Assembly: GCA_017501865.1 (NCBI GenBank)
Contig: JAFVWD010000367.1
Coordinates: 1-5,990, forward strand
Direction: 5' to 3'
Source: Clostridia bacterium
Lineage (GTDB): Bacteria > Bacillota > Clostridia > Oscillospirales > Acutalibacteraceae
DNA: 5,990 nucleotides
The position numbers and the translations under genes are program-made. Below are positions 1 through 5,985 of this stretch, piece after piece. The notes under the pieces were generated by a model, which saw only the letters and a list, made by a program, of their open reading frames with translations, did no database searches and was not told the DNA's origin. Positions within the stretch are counted from its first letter, which is position 1; each line of letters opens with the position of its first letter.

Positions 1-153
1 ACAAAACTGCCCGCACCTAAAATTGCAAAGATTTTGGTGCATTAAGTTGTTTCTTTGGCGCAGTCATACTGACGTATAACAAGACAAAAAACGGCTTAAT
101 GTGCCGAAAGATTTAAATTTTAGGCGTACGGGGTTCGACTCCCGTCACCTTAA
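1..153 (+). ncRNA. ssrA: Probable 3' part of tmRNA (ssrA), cut by the window edge
   Basis: Seen: a tRNA-like T arm at 128-145 with the invariant TTCGA loop start (134-138). Its stem is ACGGGG against CCCGT, five pairs with one extra G on the 5' side. Upstream lies an H-type pseudoknot (13-57) and a possible helix 57-62/100-105. An AT-rich strand (109-122) just before the T arm has no obvious partner here, as expected of tmRNA helix H2, whose other strand lies near the 5' end. Known: tmRNA has several pseudoknots, then H2, then a T arm of this kind, and it frees stalled ribosomes by trans-translation. Inference: this is the 3' portion of ssrA, reading toward the operon. Doubts: the acceptor strand would be CACCTTA, no CCA follows in register, two extra bases separate H2 from the T arm, and the tag-coding part is out of view. 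The 153 end is approximate. It could also be a degenerate copy, an integration-site remnant or another structured RNA. Confidence 0.45.
13..57 (+). other. H-type RNA pseudoknot within the tmRNA-like region
   Basis: Stem 1 pairs 13-17 with 36-40 (GCACC/GGTGC) and 19-23 with 31-35 (AAAAT/ATTTT), giving ten pairs with T18 bulged. Its 7-nt loop (24-30) contains CAAAG at 26-30, which is complementary to CTTTG at 53-57, giving a five-pair stem 2 across a 12-nt linker. This is the geometry of the pseudoknots found in tmRNA. It was found by eye; folding energy was not computed. Confidence 0.5.
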
Positions 154-227
154 GCTCCAAAGTGTACAGCATAATAAAACAGAATTTGAAGCCTTTGAAG
201 AATATTAATAATTATACTTAATGAAGC

Positions 228-908
228 TTAAATGTTCTTTAATACATTTAAAATAATATCTGAGAAAGCTGTAAGGTCAGAGGTTAATGAATTTGTGTAT
301 TCATCAGTTGCAACATCATCAGCACTATCAGAAATTTTTCTAATGCTTACAAAAGGAATTTTGCCTAAAAGATAGCAAACGGCAGCTAAAGCACCGCTTT
401 CCATATCAAAGGATTTGATGTGGAAAATTTCTTTGTATTTGTCGCGTCTTTCCTTGTCTGTTAAGAAAAAGTCGCCTGTACCTAAATTGCCGTGAGTAAA
501 TCCGTCAATGGCTTTAACCTTGTTTGCCATATCAGAATCGCACTTGTATATGTATTCATCCTGACCGGGTTTCTGTCCCGGAAGTCTTCCTATAGGAGTT
601 AAATCAAAGTCACATTCTACACAAGAATCTGAAACAATAATTTCACCCTTTTTAACACCTGAAACAGCTCCGCTCCAGCCTGTGTTAATTACACCGTCGT
701 AGTCAGAGGCGCTGAGAGCTAAGGCTGCACCTATAGCGGCATTTACTTTACCTATACCAAAGCATACAGCAGTAACATTGTGACCGTTGTAAGTAAAGTC
801 AAAAGCAGGCATATGCTTAATGCTGTATTCTTTTTTTACTAATTCGCCCAAGCCTGCTTTACAAGGGTTAAATTCATCGATGTCTGCAATTAAAACAAGA
901 TAATTCAT
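228..908 (-). CDS. mtnN: 5'-methylthioadenosine/S-adenosylhomocysteine nucleosidase family protein
   Basis: Cytosolic enzyme of the nucleoside phosphorylase/hydrolase superfamily. The family hydrolyses methylthioadenosine and S-adenosylhomocysteine to adenine plus the thioribose compound, clearing inhibitory by-products of SAM use. Its 226 residues match the usual length (E. coli 232). Visible motifs: Glu12, aligning with the E. coli general acid Glu12; FGIGKVNAA at 50-58 in place of SGIGKVAAA; NTGWSGA at 75-81; FDLT at 101-104, then a LPGQ turn; GTGDFF at 143-148; the MES signature with Glu170 (E. coli Glu174); and RKISDSADD at 190-198 with catalytic Asp194 (E. coli Asp197). All three catalytic positions are therefore present. 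The ATG is preceded by GAGG with 8-nt spacing. It is the last gene of the operon, 18 nt after the TSCPD gene. NTGWSGA departs from the common NTGSAGG, so a related substrate (futalosine-type or another nucleoside) is possible; the family call is firm, the exact substrate less so. Confidence 0.88.
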   Translation of the reverse strand: MNYLVLIADIDEFNPCKAGLGELVKKEYSIKHMPAFDFTYNGHNVTAVCFGIGKVNAAIGAALALSASDYDGVINTGWSGAVSGVKKGEIIVSDSCVECDFDLTPIGRLPGQKPGQDEYIYKCDSDMANKVKAIDGFTHGNLGTGDFFLTDKERRDKYKEIFHIKSFDMESGALAAVCYLLGKIPFVSIRKISDSADDVATDEYTNSLTSDLTAFSDIILNVLKNI

Positions 909-915
909 TTAAAAA

Positions 916-924
916 TCCTCACTT
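916..924 (-). promoter_or_regulatory. Ribosome binding site of the nucleosidase gene
   Basis: On the minus strand this reads AAGTGAGGA, with GAGG 8 nt before the ATG at 908. The same nine bases serve the preceding TSCPD gene (1182-1190). Confidence 0.8.
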
Positions 925-926
925 TA

Positions 927-1175
927 TTATTTATTTAATGCTTCTTTTAATGCTTTTGCTAACTGGTCGGGGCAAGAGGTTGACTTGAAGCCACAGGTAA
1001 TTCCTGAAACAGCAGTAATTACCTCTTCTGCCGGTTTTCCTTCTACAAGAGCAGAAATTCCTTTTAAGTTACCGTTGCAACCACCCTCAAATGAGACGTT
1101 TTTTACAATGCCGTCTTCTAAATCAAAGTTGATTTTTCTTGAGCATGTTCCGCGTGTAGTGTACGAATATTTCAT
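927..1175 (-). CDS. Small TSCPD-domain protein of unknown function (TIGR03905-like)
   Basis: An 82-residue soluble protein with no signal peptide or membrane segment. It carries the motif that names its domain, Thr66-Ser67-Cys68-Pro69-Asp70, within GITCGFKSTSCPD (58-70). It also has GTCS at 9-12 and GGCNGN at 31-36. The four cysteines (11, 33, 61, 68) all sit in motifs that look conserved. Known: TSCPD domains occur as stand-alone proteins of about 80 residues, common in Clostridia, and at the C terminus of some ribonucleotide reductases. Inference: the cysteines could bind a metal or undergo redox change, but nothing here proves it. The start is clear: its ATG overlaps the mfd stop in ATGA, and GAGG lies 7 nt upstream, inside the end of mfd. 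It is therefore likely to be translated by coupling to mfd. A plus-strand frame over the same bases is a shadow. Confidence 0.88.
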   Translation of the reverse strand: MKYSYTTRGTCSRKINFDLEDGIVKNVSFEGGCNGNLKGISALVEGKPAEEVITAVSGITCGFKSTSCPDQLAKALKEALNK

Positions 1176-4100
1176 TTTGCTTCCTCACTTTCAACATCTT
1201 TTTTCATAACTGTAAGAGCCTGATTAATGGCATCTACAGGGGATTGTTTTGTTATAACCTTTACAGAAATGTAAGGCTTGACACCGGCTGAAACCATTAT
1301 TCTGCCACGCATATATTTTCCTAAGAGCGATACTTTTTTCATATCTATCGTCTGGGAATACAGTAAAATGTTATCGCCCTTCTGACTGATTTCGTAAATA
1401 CCTAATTCAGAAGCGGTGTTACGTAATAACGATATTTTAATAAGCCCTTCAACGCTTTTCGGCGGATCACCGAAACGATCAATAAGCTCATCAAGAACAT
1501 CTGAAGCATCCTCATCATTTCTTATATCGGCAATTCGTTTGTAAATTGCAAGTCGCTGAGGAAGGCTCTCGATATATTTTTCCGGTATATGTGCGTCGAT
1601 TCTTATATCTATAAGGCATTCCTTTGAAAGAATTTTTGGTGTTTCACCTTTTTCTTCACTTACAGCTTCCGAAAGAAGCTTCATATACATATCATAACCG
1701 ACAGTTTCCATATGACCGTGTTGCTCTGAGCCTAAAAGATTACCTGCGCCGCGTATTTCAAGGTCACGCATTGCTATCTTAAAGCCTGAACCGAATTCTG
1801 TATATTCCTTAATAGCTTCAAGACGTCTTGTAGCAATTTCTGTAAGGCTTTTGTCTTTTCTGAAGGTAAGAAATGCAAATCCACGACGAGATGAGCGCCC
1901 TACACGCCCTCTTATCTGGTGCAATTGTGCAAGTCCCATATTTTCTGCATTTTCTATAATAAGGGTGTTTGCATTGGGTACGTCGACTCCTGTTTCAATA
2001 ATTGTGGTACAAACAAGAATATCTATTTCGCCCTCTAAAAGTGCCCGCCATACATCAGAAAGAGTGTCCTCCGTCATTTTTCCGTGTGCTATACCTATAT
2101 TTGCATCAGGAATAAAATCGCGTATCATCATAGCAGTTTTTTCAATATCTTCAACCTTGTTGTGAAGGTAATAAACCTGACCGCCACGTCGTAATTCCTT
2201 TTTCATAGCCTCGGCTAAAATACCCCAATCGTGCTCAATAACATAAGTCTGCACAGGAAAACGGTCCTGCGGAGCTTCTTCAATAACAGACATATCTCTT
2301 ATGCCTGACATTGCCATATTCATAGTGCGGGGACTAGGTGTCGCAGAAAGTGTAAGACAGTCTACTGCAGGATAAAGCTCCTTGAGCTTTTCTTTCTGGC
2401 CTACACCGAAGCGTTGCTCCTCATCAACAATTATAAGACCCAGGTCCTTGAATTGAATATCTTTTGAAATAAGGCGATGTGTGCCCACAATTATATCTAA
2501 AGAACCGCGTTTCAGTTTTTTTATAATTTCAGCTTGTTGCTTCGGAGTCCTGAACCGTGAAAGCATATCAGCATTTATAGGGAAACCCTCAAAGCGCTTC
2601 ATAATAGTATTGTAGTGTTGTAAAGCTAATATTGTTGTAGGAACTAAAATTGCACACTGTTTTCCGTCTGCAATACATTTGAATGCTGCTCTTAAAGCAA
2701 CCTCTGTCTTGCCAAAGCCCACATCACCGCAAAGAAGTCTGTCCATAGGGTGAGGCTTCTGCATATCATGCTTTATTTCATTTATGGTTCTGAGTTGATC
2801 CTCTGTTTCTTCAAATTCAAAACGACGCTCAAAATCATTTTGCATATCAATATCTTCAGAAAATTGGTAACCCTCGGTTTTTAATCGCTTGGAGTAAAGA
2901 GCTATGAGCTCCTTTGCCATATTTTTAGCAGATGTTTTTACCCGAGCCTTTGCCTTCTCCCAATCGTTACCGCCAAGGCGGGAAAGCTTAAGAGTTTTTT
3001 GTTCATCCTTAGGACCAATGTATTTTGAAATCAAATCAAGCTGTGTTACCGGTACGTAAAGTGTATCGCCTTTTGCGTATTTTATTTTTATATAATCCTT
3101 TGTGAGACCGCTCACTTCCATTTTTTGAATTCCTTCAAAAACACCAATTCCGTGAACAGAGTGTACAACATAATCTCCGCGTGTAAGTTCCTCAAGACTC
3201 TGAATTGCATCGGCAGCCTTAAAAGCTTTTCTTCGCTTGGAGTTAACTGTATTAGTGGCTCTTCCGTAAGTGAAAATCATAAATTTTTCATTAGGATAAG
3301 TGAAGCCGCTTGTTATGCCTCCTGTTGTTACACTGACTGTTTTTACGGGGAATTCCGCCGGAAGAGTTCCGAAGTAAAGTGCAGAAATATCTTCAGCTTC
3401 GAGTGCTTCGACAAGTGATTTTGCCGCTTTTTCAGTGCCCGCATTTACTATGCAGGTTATGTTGCGAGAAAGCGCCGGGCGCAAGTCATCGAGTAAAATA
3501 GAAAGAGTACCGTTCCATATAGGTAACTGTTGAGTGTTGAATGTAGTAAGAGTCTTTACAGGAGTGTCAAAACTGCCTCTCGGAAGACTGTCAAGGTAAA
3601 TAGCTTTACACTCTTCGTATAACCCGAAAAACTCAGTAGTACTGAGGGTTATACGGTCTAACCCCTTTGTTAGAATACCGTTTTCAAACTGCGCTTTTAT
3701 CTCTTCAAGCATAAGCTTGTGTGCGTTTGTTACACTCTCCTTTACAGAGGAAGTTTCGCAGATGTAAAGTGAATCACCTTTACAAAAATCAAAGATAGAA
3801 GCCGGTTTTTCATATGCGAGATTCAGGTATTTATCTAATGAAGAGATTTTAACACCTGAGCTGAGAGCGTCTATATCCTTTAAAAGATTTTGTTTAACTT
3901 TAACAGAGCCTTTACCTGAAACTGAGGAGTAAAGATGTTCTATTTTTTCTTTCAATTCTTCGTCGCTGTTAAAAATAATTTCTGTTGCAGGTGTTATTTC
4001 TGTTGAATTCAGAATATCGGTTCTTCGCTGAGTTGAAGCATCGAATTCAGAAATGGTATCAATACTGTCTCCCCATAGCTCAATTCTTACGGGTCTTTCT

Positions 4101-4666
4101 GCGTTAATGGGGAAGAAGTCTATTATTCCGCCACGTTGAGCGAATTGACCTGCACCTTCAACAATATCTGCACGTTTGAAGCCCGCGGATACCAAAGTTG
4201 AAACGAGGTCCTCCGGAGTTATGGATGTACTTTCATCGATTTTGCAGGTCTTTTTCTTCAGCTCCTCAGGGGGAATTGTAAGCTGAAGTGCCGCTTCTGC
4301 CGAACAGGCAATTACTGAATAATCGTTGTTTATTATTTTGCAGAGAGTCTTTATTCTTAATTGCTCAAATTCTCGTGATTGCCCCTCAGAGGAGTTAAAA
4401 GAATAATCTCTTGCCGGAAAAAGATGGGCTTTTTTGCCTATTCCTGAGAATTCATTTAAATCACTTACTAAGCGTGATGCGGCAGCCTCATTAGGTAAAA
4501 CAACAAGAGCTCTGCGGGAAGTATCCTCGCAAAGCGAATGAATTAAGTGAGCTTTTGGTGAGGGCGGAAGTCCCACAACACCTGAAGGCAACAGATTTGC
4601 ATTTATTGCATTTATAAGCTCGTTATATTCAGTACAGTTTTTTAAGAGATTAGAATAACAGGACAT
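1172..4666 (-). CDS. mfd: Transcription-repair coupling factor Mfd
   Basis: An ATP-driven DNA translocase that pushes or removes RNA polymerase stalled at lesions and recruits UvrA for strand-specific nucleotide excision repair. From the chosen start it has 1164 residues (B. subtilis 1177, E. coli 1148). Domains in order: UvrB-like N-terminal module with RGGIIDFFP at 178-186, whose ancestral P-loop is degenerate (GLPPSPKA around 32-39), as usual in Mfd; RNA-polymerase-interacting domain about 490-550 with HGIG at 505-508; RecG-like motor with Walker A GDVGFGKTE at 647-655, GTHRLI at 728-733, DEEQ at 748-751, SATP at 774-777, ETGVD at 891-895 and QIRGRVGR at 917-924; TRG motif with RGAGNLLG ending at 979; C-terminal regulatory domain about 1010-1120. 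No frameshift or missing catalytic motif is seen. The ATG at 4666 is preferred over an in-frame TTG at 4705, which lies inside pth and lacks a ribosome site. It overlaps the next gene by 4 nt. Confidence 0.97.
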   Translation of the reverse strand: MSCYSNLLKNCTEYNELINAINANLLPSGVVGLPPSPKAHLIHSLCEDTSRRALVVLPNEAAASRLVSDLNEFSGIGKKAHLFPARDYSFNSSEGQSREFEQLRIKTLCKIINNDYSVIACSAEAALQLTIPPEELKKKTCKIDESTSITPEDLVSTLVSAGFKRADIVEGAGQFAQRGGIIDFFPINAERPVRIELWGDSIDTISEFDASTQRRTDILNSTEITPATEIIFNSDEELKEKIEHLYSSVSGKGSVKVKQNLLKDIDALSSGVKISSLDKYLNLAYEKPASIFDFCKGDSLYICETSSVKESVTNAHKLMLEEIKAQFENGILTKGLDRITLSTTEFFGLYEECKAIYLDSLPRGSFDTPVKTLTTFNTQQLPIWNGTLSILLDDLRPALSRNITCIVNAGTEKAAKSLVEALEAEDISALYFGTLPAEFPVKTVSVTTGGITSGFTYPNEKFMIFTYGRATNTVNSKRRKAFKAADAIQSLEELTRGDYVVHSVHGIGVFEGIQKMEVSGLTKDYIKIKYAKGDTLYVPVTQLDLISKYIGPKDEQKTLKLSRLGGNDWEKAKARVKTSAKNMAKELIALYSKRLKTEGYQFSEDIDMQNDFERRFEFEETEDQLRTINEIKHDMQKPHPMDRLLCGDVGFGKTEVALRAAFKCIADGKQCAILVPTTILALQHYNTIMKRFEGFPINADMLSRFRTPKQQAEIIKKLKRGSLDIIVGTHRLISKDIQFKDLGLIIVDEEQRFGVGQKEKLKELYPAVDCLTLSATPSPRTMNMAMSGIRDMSVIEEAPQDRFPVQTYVIEHDWGILAEAMKKELRRGGQVYYLHNKVEDIEKTAMMIRDFIPDANIGIAHGKMTEDTLSDVWRALLEGEIDILVCTTIIETGVDVPNANTLIIENAENMGLAQLHQIRGRVGRSSRRGFAFLTFRKDKSLTEIATRRLEAIKEYTEFGSGFKIAMRDLEIRGAGNLLGSEQHGHMETVGYDMYMKLLSEAVSEEKGETPKILSKECLIDIRIDAHIPEKYIESLPQRLAIYKRIADIRNDEDASDVLDELIDRFGDPPKSVEGLIKISLLRNTASELGIYEISQKGDNILLYSQTIDMKKVSLLGKYMRGRIMVSAGVKPYISVKVITKQSPVDAINQALTVMKKDVESEEAK
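1182..1190 (-). promoter_or_regulatory. Ribosome binding site of the TSCPD gene, inside mfd
   Basis: On the minus strand this reads AAGTGAGGA, with GAGG 7 nt before the ATG at 1175. It lies within the last codons of mfd, so ribosomes finishing mfd would pass over it. Confidence 0.75.
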
Positions 4667-4670
4667 AGCA

Positions 4671-4677
4671 ACCTCAA
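4671..4677 (-). promoter_or_regulatory. Ribosome binding site that fixes the mfd start
   Basis: The minus strand reads TTGAGGT, with GAGG 5 nt before the ATG at 4666. The TGA stop of pth (4676-4674) lies inside it, so termination of pth and initiation of mfd share the same bases. No comparable site precedes the alternative TTG at 4705. Confidence 0.8.
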
Positions 4678-5279
4678 CTGTTAAATTTTGACATGGCGCT
4701 GTCAATATCGCCTGTCAACATTATTTTTATTGCTTCATAAGCATTTTCACAAGCTTCGTTAATAAGCTTTAAATGCTCCTTCGGGAATGAGCCTAAAACC
4801 CAATCTACAAGGTCGTAATCAGGGTGGGGCTTTGCGCCGACACCTAATTTTACCCTCGGGAAGTTCTCGCTTCCTAAATGAGAAATTATACTTTTTATTC
4901 CGTTATGCCCGCCTGCGGAGCCTTTTCGGCGGATTCTTAATTTTCCGGGCTCTAAGGAAATATCATCGTAAATAACTATTATGTTTTCAACAGGTATTTT
5001 GTAGAATGAGGCACATTCACTTATTGCCTGACCGCTGTTGTTCATCATTGTCTGTGGTTTCATAACTATTACCTTATGACCGTCTATGTAGCAGTCGCCC
5101 ACAAGGGCGTGGAATTTAAGCTTTTTAACTTCAAAGTGTTCTTTTTCGGTTAATGTGTCAATGCACATAAAACCGGCATTATGACGGGTTGTTTCATATT
5201 TTTTACCCGGATTTCCCAAACCTACTATTAAATACTCGTAGGTTCCGCTATTCTTTTTTTCTCTTGAAAATTTAAACAT
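4674..5279 (-). CDS. pth: Peptidyl-tRNA hydrolase
   Basis: A cytosolic monomeric esterase that cleaves peptidyl-tRNAs dropped from ribosomes, returning free tRNA. The bacterial Pth fold is complete: GLGNPGKKY at 20-28, TRHNAG at 31-36 with catalytic His33 (E. coli His20), Asn23 (Asn10), KPQTMMN at 74-80 with Asn80 (Asn68), YDDISLEPG at 104-112 with Asp105 (Asp93), and GGHNG at 123-127 with Asn126 (Asn114). Its 201 residues slightly exceed the usual 185-194 because of a polar 13-residue N-terminal extension (MFKFSREKKNSGT) before the conserved YLIVGLGNPG. There is no later Met before residue 38, which would delete the catalytic His. The start is also backed by GGAG (5288-5291) 8 nt upstream, inside the end of the GlmU-like gene. 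The gene begins 2 nt after that gene's stop and ends 7 nt before the mfd ATG. Pth next to mfd is a classic Bacillota arrangement (spoVC-mfd in Bacillus). Confidence 0.97.
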   Translation of the reverse strand: MFKFSREKKNSGTYEYLIVGLGNPGKKYETTRHNAGFMCIDTLTEKEHFEVKKLKFHALVGDCYIDGHKVIVMKPQTMMNNSGQAISECASFYKIPVENIIVIYDDISLEPGKLRIRRKGSAGGHNGIKSIISHLGSENFPRVKLGVGAKPHPDYDLVDWVLGSFPKEHLKLINEACENAYEAIKIMLTGDIDSAMSKFNS

Positions 5280-5281
5280 CT

Positions 5282-5971
5282 TTATTTCTCCGTGTGTTGT
5301 CTTTTATATGGTTTTTTAATGTTAACCCAATCATCTTTGGTTGTTTGTCGACAACGGGCAATACTTAAAGCATTTGCAGGAATATCCTTTGTTATGGTAG
5401 AGCCTGCGGCGGTAAAAGCATTTTCTCCTACGGTAACGGGTGCAATAAGGTTAGTGTTACAGCCGATGAAAGCACCATCCTTGACAACTGTTCTTGATTT
5501 TGTCTTTCCGTCATAGTTTACTGTTACGCATCCACAGCCAAAATTTACTTCCTTTCCGACATCTGAGTCACCTACATAAAGCAGATGCGGAAGCTTTGAA
5601 TTCTCGTCAATTACAGAATTCTTAACCTCTACAAAATTACCGATATGCACATTGTCTTTTATGTTGCAGTTAGGTCTTATGTGCACGAAGGGGCCGCACG
5701 TAACATCAGAACCGACTGTGGATTCTGTACAGTGTGTGTTGTTGAGGTGTGAGTTGTTGCCGATTATACTGTCTTTTATATATGAGTTAGGGCCTATTAC
5801 AGCACCGCTTTTAATTCTGGTATTACCTGTGATAATTGTGTTCGGTAAAATAATTGCACCTTTTTCTATTTCTGCAGAAGCTTCAATTATCACTCCGTCT
5901 GTACAGGGAATTTCAACTCCGCTTTCAGATAAAAAAGCAATTATTTTTTGTCGTTCTGTATTGTTAATCAT
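5282..5971 (-). CDS. GlmU C-terminal acetyltransferase domain protein, apparently lacking the uridylyltransferase half
   Basis: A left-handed beta-helix hexapeptide-repeat protein. In GlmU this half acetylates glucosamine-1-phosphate with acetyl-CoA, before the N-terminal half makes UDP-GlcNAc for peptidoglycan. Full GlmU has about 456 residues; this has 229. The catalytic region aligns with E. coli GlmU without gaps at an offset of 234: Arg99 (333), Lys117 (351), His129 (363, catalytic base), Tyr132 (366), Asn143 (377), Asn152-Tyr153 (386-387), Lys158 (392), Ala189 (423), Arg206 (440). Position 171 is Cys rather than Ser405. All key acetyltransferase residues are thus kept, while no GxGTRM nucleotidyltransferase motif is present. 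The ATG at 5971 has an AGG site 7 nt upstream. The 19 bases beyond it contain no in-frame stop, so a longer protein cannot be formally excluded, but the codons there (EKAGII) do not resemble the GlmU linker. It lies 2 nt upstream of pth. Confidence 0.88.
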   Translation of the reverse strand: MINNTERQKIIAFLSESGVEIPCTDGVIIEASAEIEKGAIILPNTIITGNTRIKSGAVIGPNSYIKDSIIGNNSHLNNTHCTESTVGSDVTCGPFVHIRPNCNIKDNVHIGNFVEVKNSVIDENSKLPHLLYVGDSDVGKEVNFGCGCVTVNYDGKTKSRTVVKDGAFIGCNTNLIAPVTVGENAFTAAGSTITKDIPANALSIARCRQTTKDDWVNIKKPYKRQHTEK

Positions 5972-5977
5972 AATAAT

Positions 5978-5985
5978 ACCTGCCT
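5978..5985 (-). promoter_or_regulatory. Ribosome binding site of the GlmU-like gene
   Basis: The minus strand reads AGGCAGGT. The nearer AGG is 7 nt before the ATG at 5971. It is weaker than the GAGG sites downstream but well placed, and it favours a true start here over a continuation of a full-length GlmU. Confidence 0.55.

Noticed and set aside
82..106. Resemblance of CAAGACAAAAAACGGCTTA to the 3' part of RNase P RNA
   Set aside because: The invariant ACAGAA core is absent, and a T arm downstream does not fit RNase P.
81..145. A complete tRNA gene ending in the T arm
   Set aside because: No D arm, anticodon arm or matching 5' acceptor strand is found in the 60-90 bases upstream.
157..159. 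CCA after AGCT as the encoded 3' end of the tRNA-like RNA
   Set aside because: It is out of register with the T arm: about seven extra bases would lie between T stem and acceptor strand.
212..218. TATAAT (minus) or TATACT (plus) as a promoter -10 box
   Set aside because: Neither has a -35-like element at suitable spacing, and such hexamers are expected by chance in this A/T-rich gap.
228..251. Inverted repeat TTAAATG/CATTTAA at the nucleosidase stop as a terminator
   Set aside because: It is all A/T except one pair, has a 10-nt loop and no adjoining T run, so it is too weak for an intrinsic terminator.
985..1209. Plus-strand open frame of 74 codons across the TSCPD gene
   Set aside because: It is antisense to a recognised gene, with no family features; it is a shadow frame.
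1851..2165. Plus-strand open frame of 104 codons inside mfd
   Set aside because: It is antisense to the conserved helicase motor of Mfd, and its composition shows no recognisable motif.
3125..3418. Plus-strand open frame of 97 codons inside mfd
   Set aside because: It is antisense to the Mfd middle region and shows no ribosome site or recognisable domain that I can identify.
4667..4705. Longer Mfd starting at TTG 4705
   Set aside because: No ribosome site is present, it overlaps pth by 32 nt, and the extra residues do not resemble an Mfd N terminus. The ATG at 4666 has GAGG at good spacing.
4787..5516. Plus-strand open frames opposite pth and the GlmU-like gene (4787-4975, 5292-5516)
   Set aside because: Both are antisense shadows of well-supported genes.
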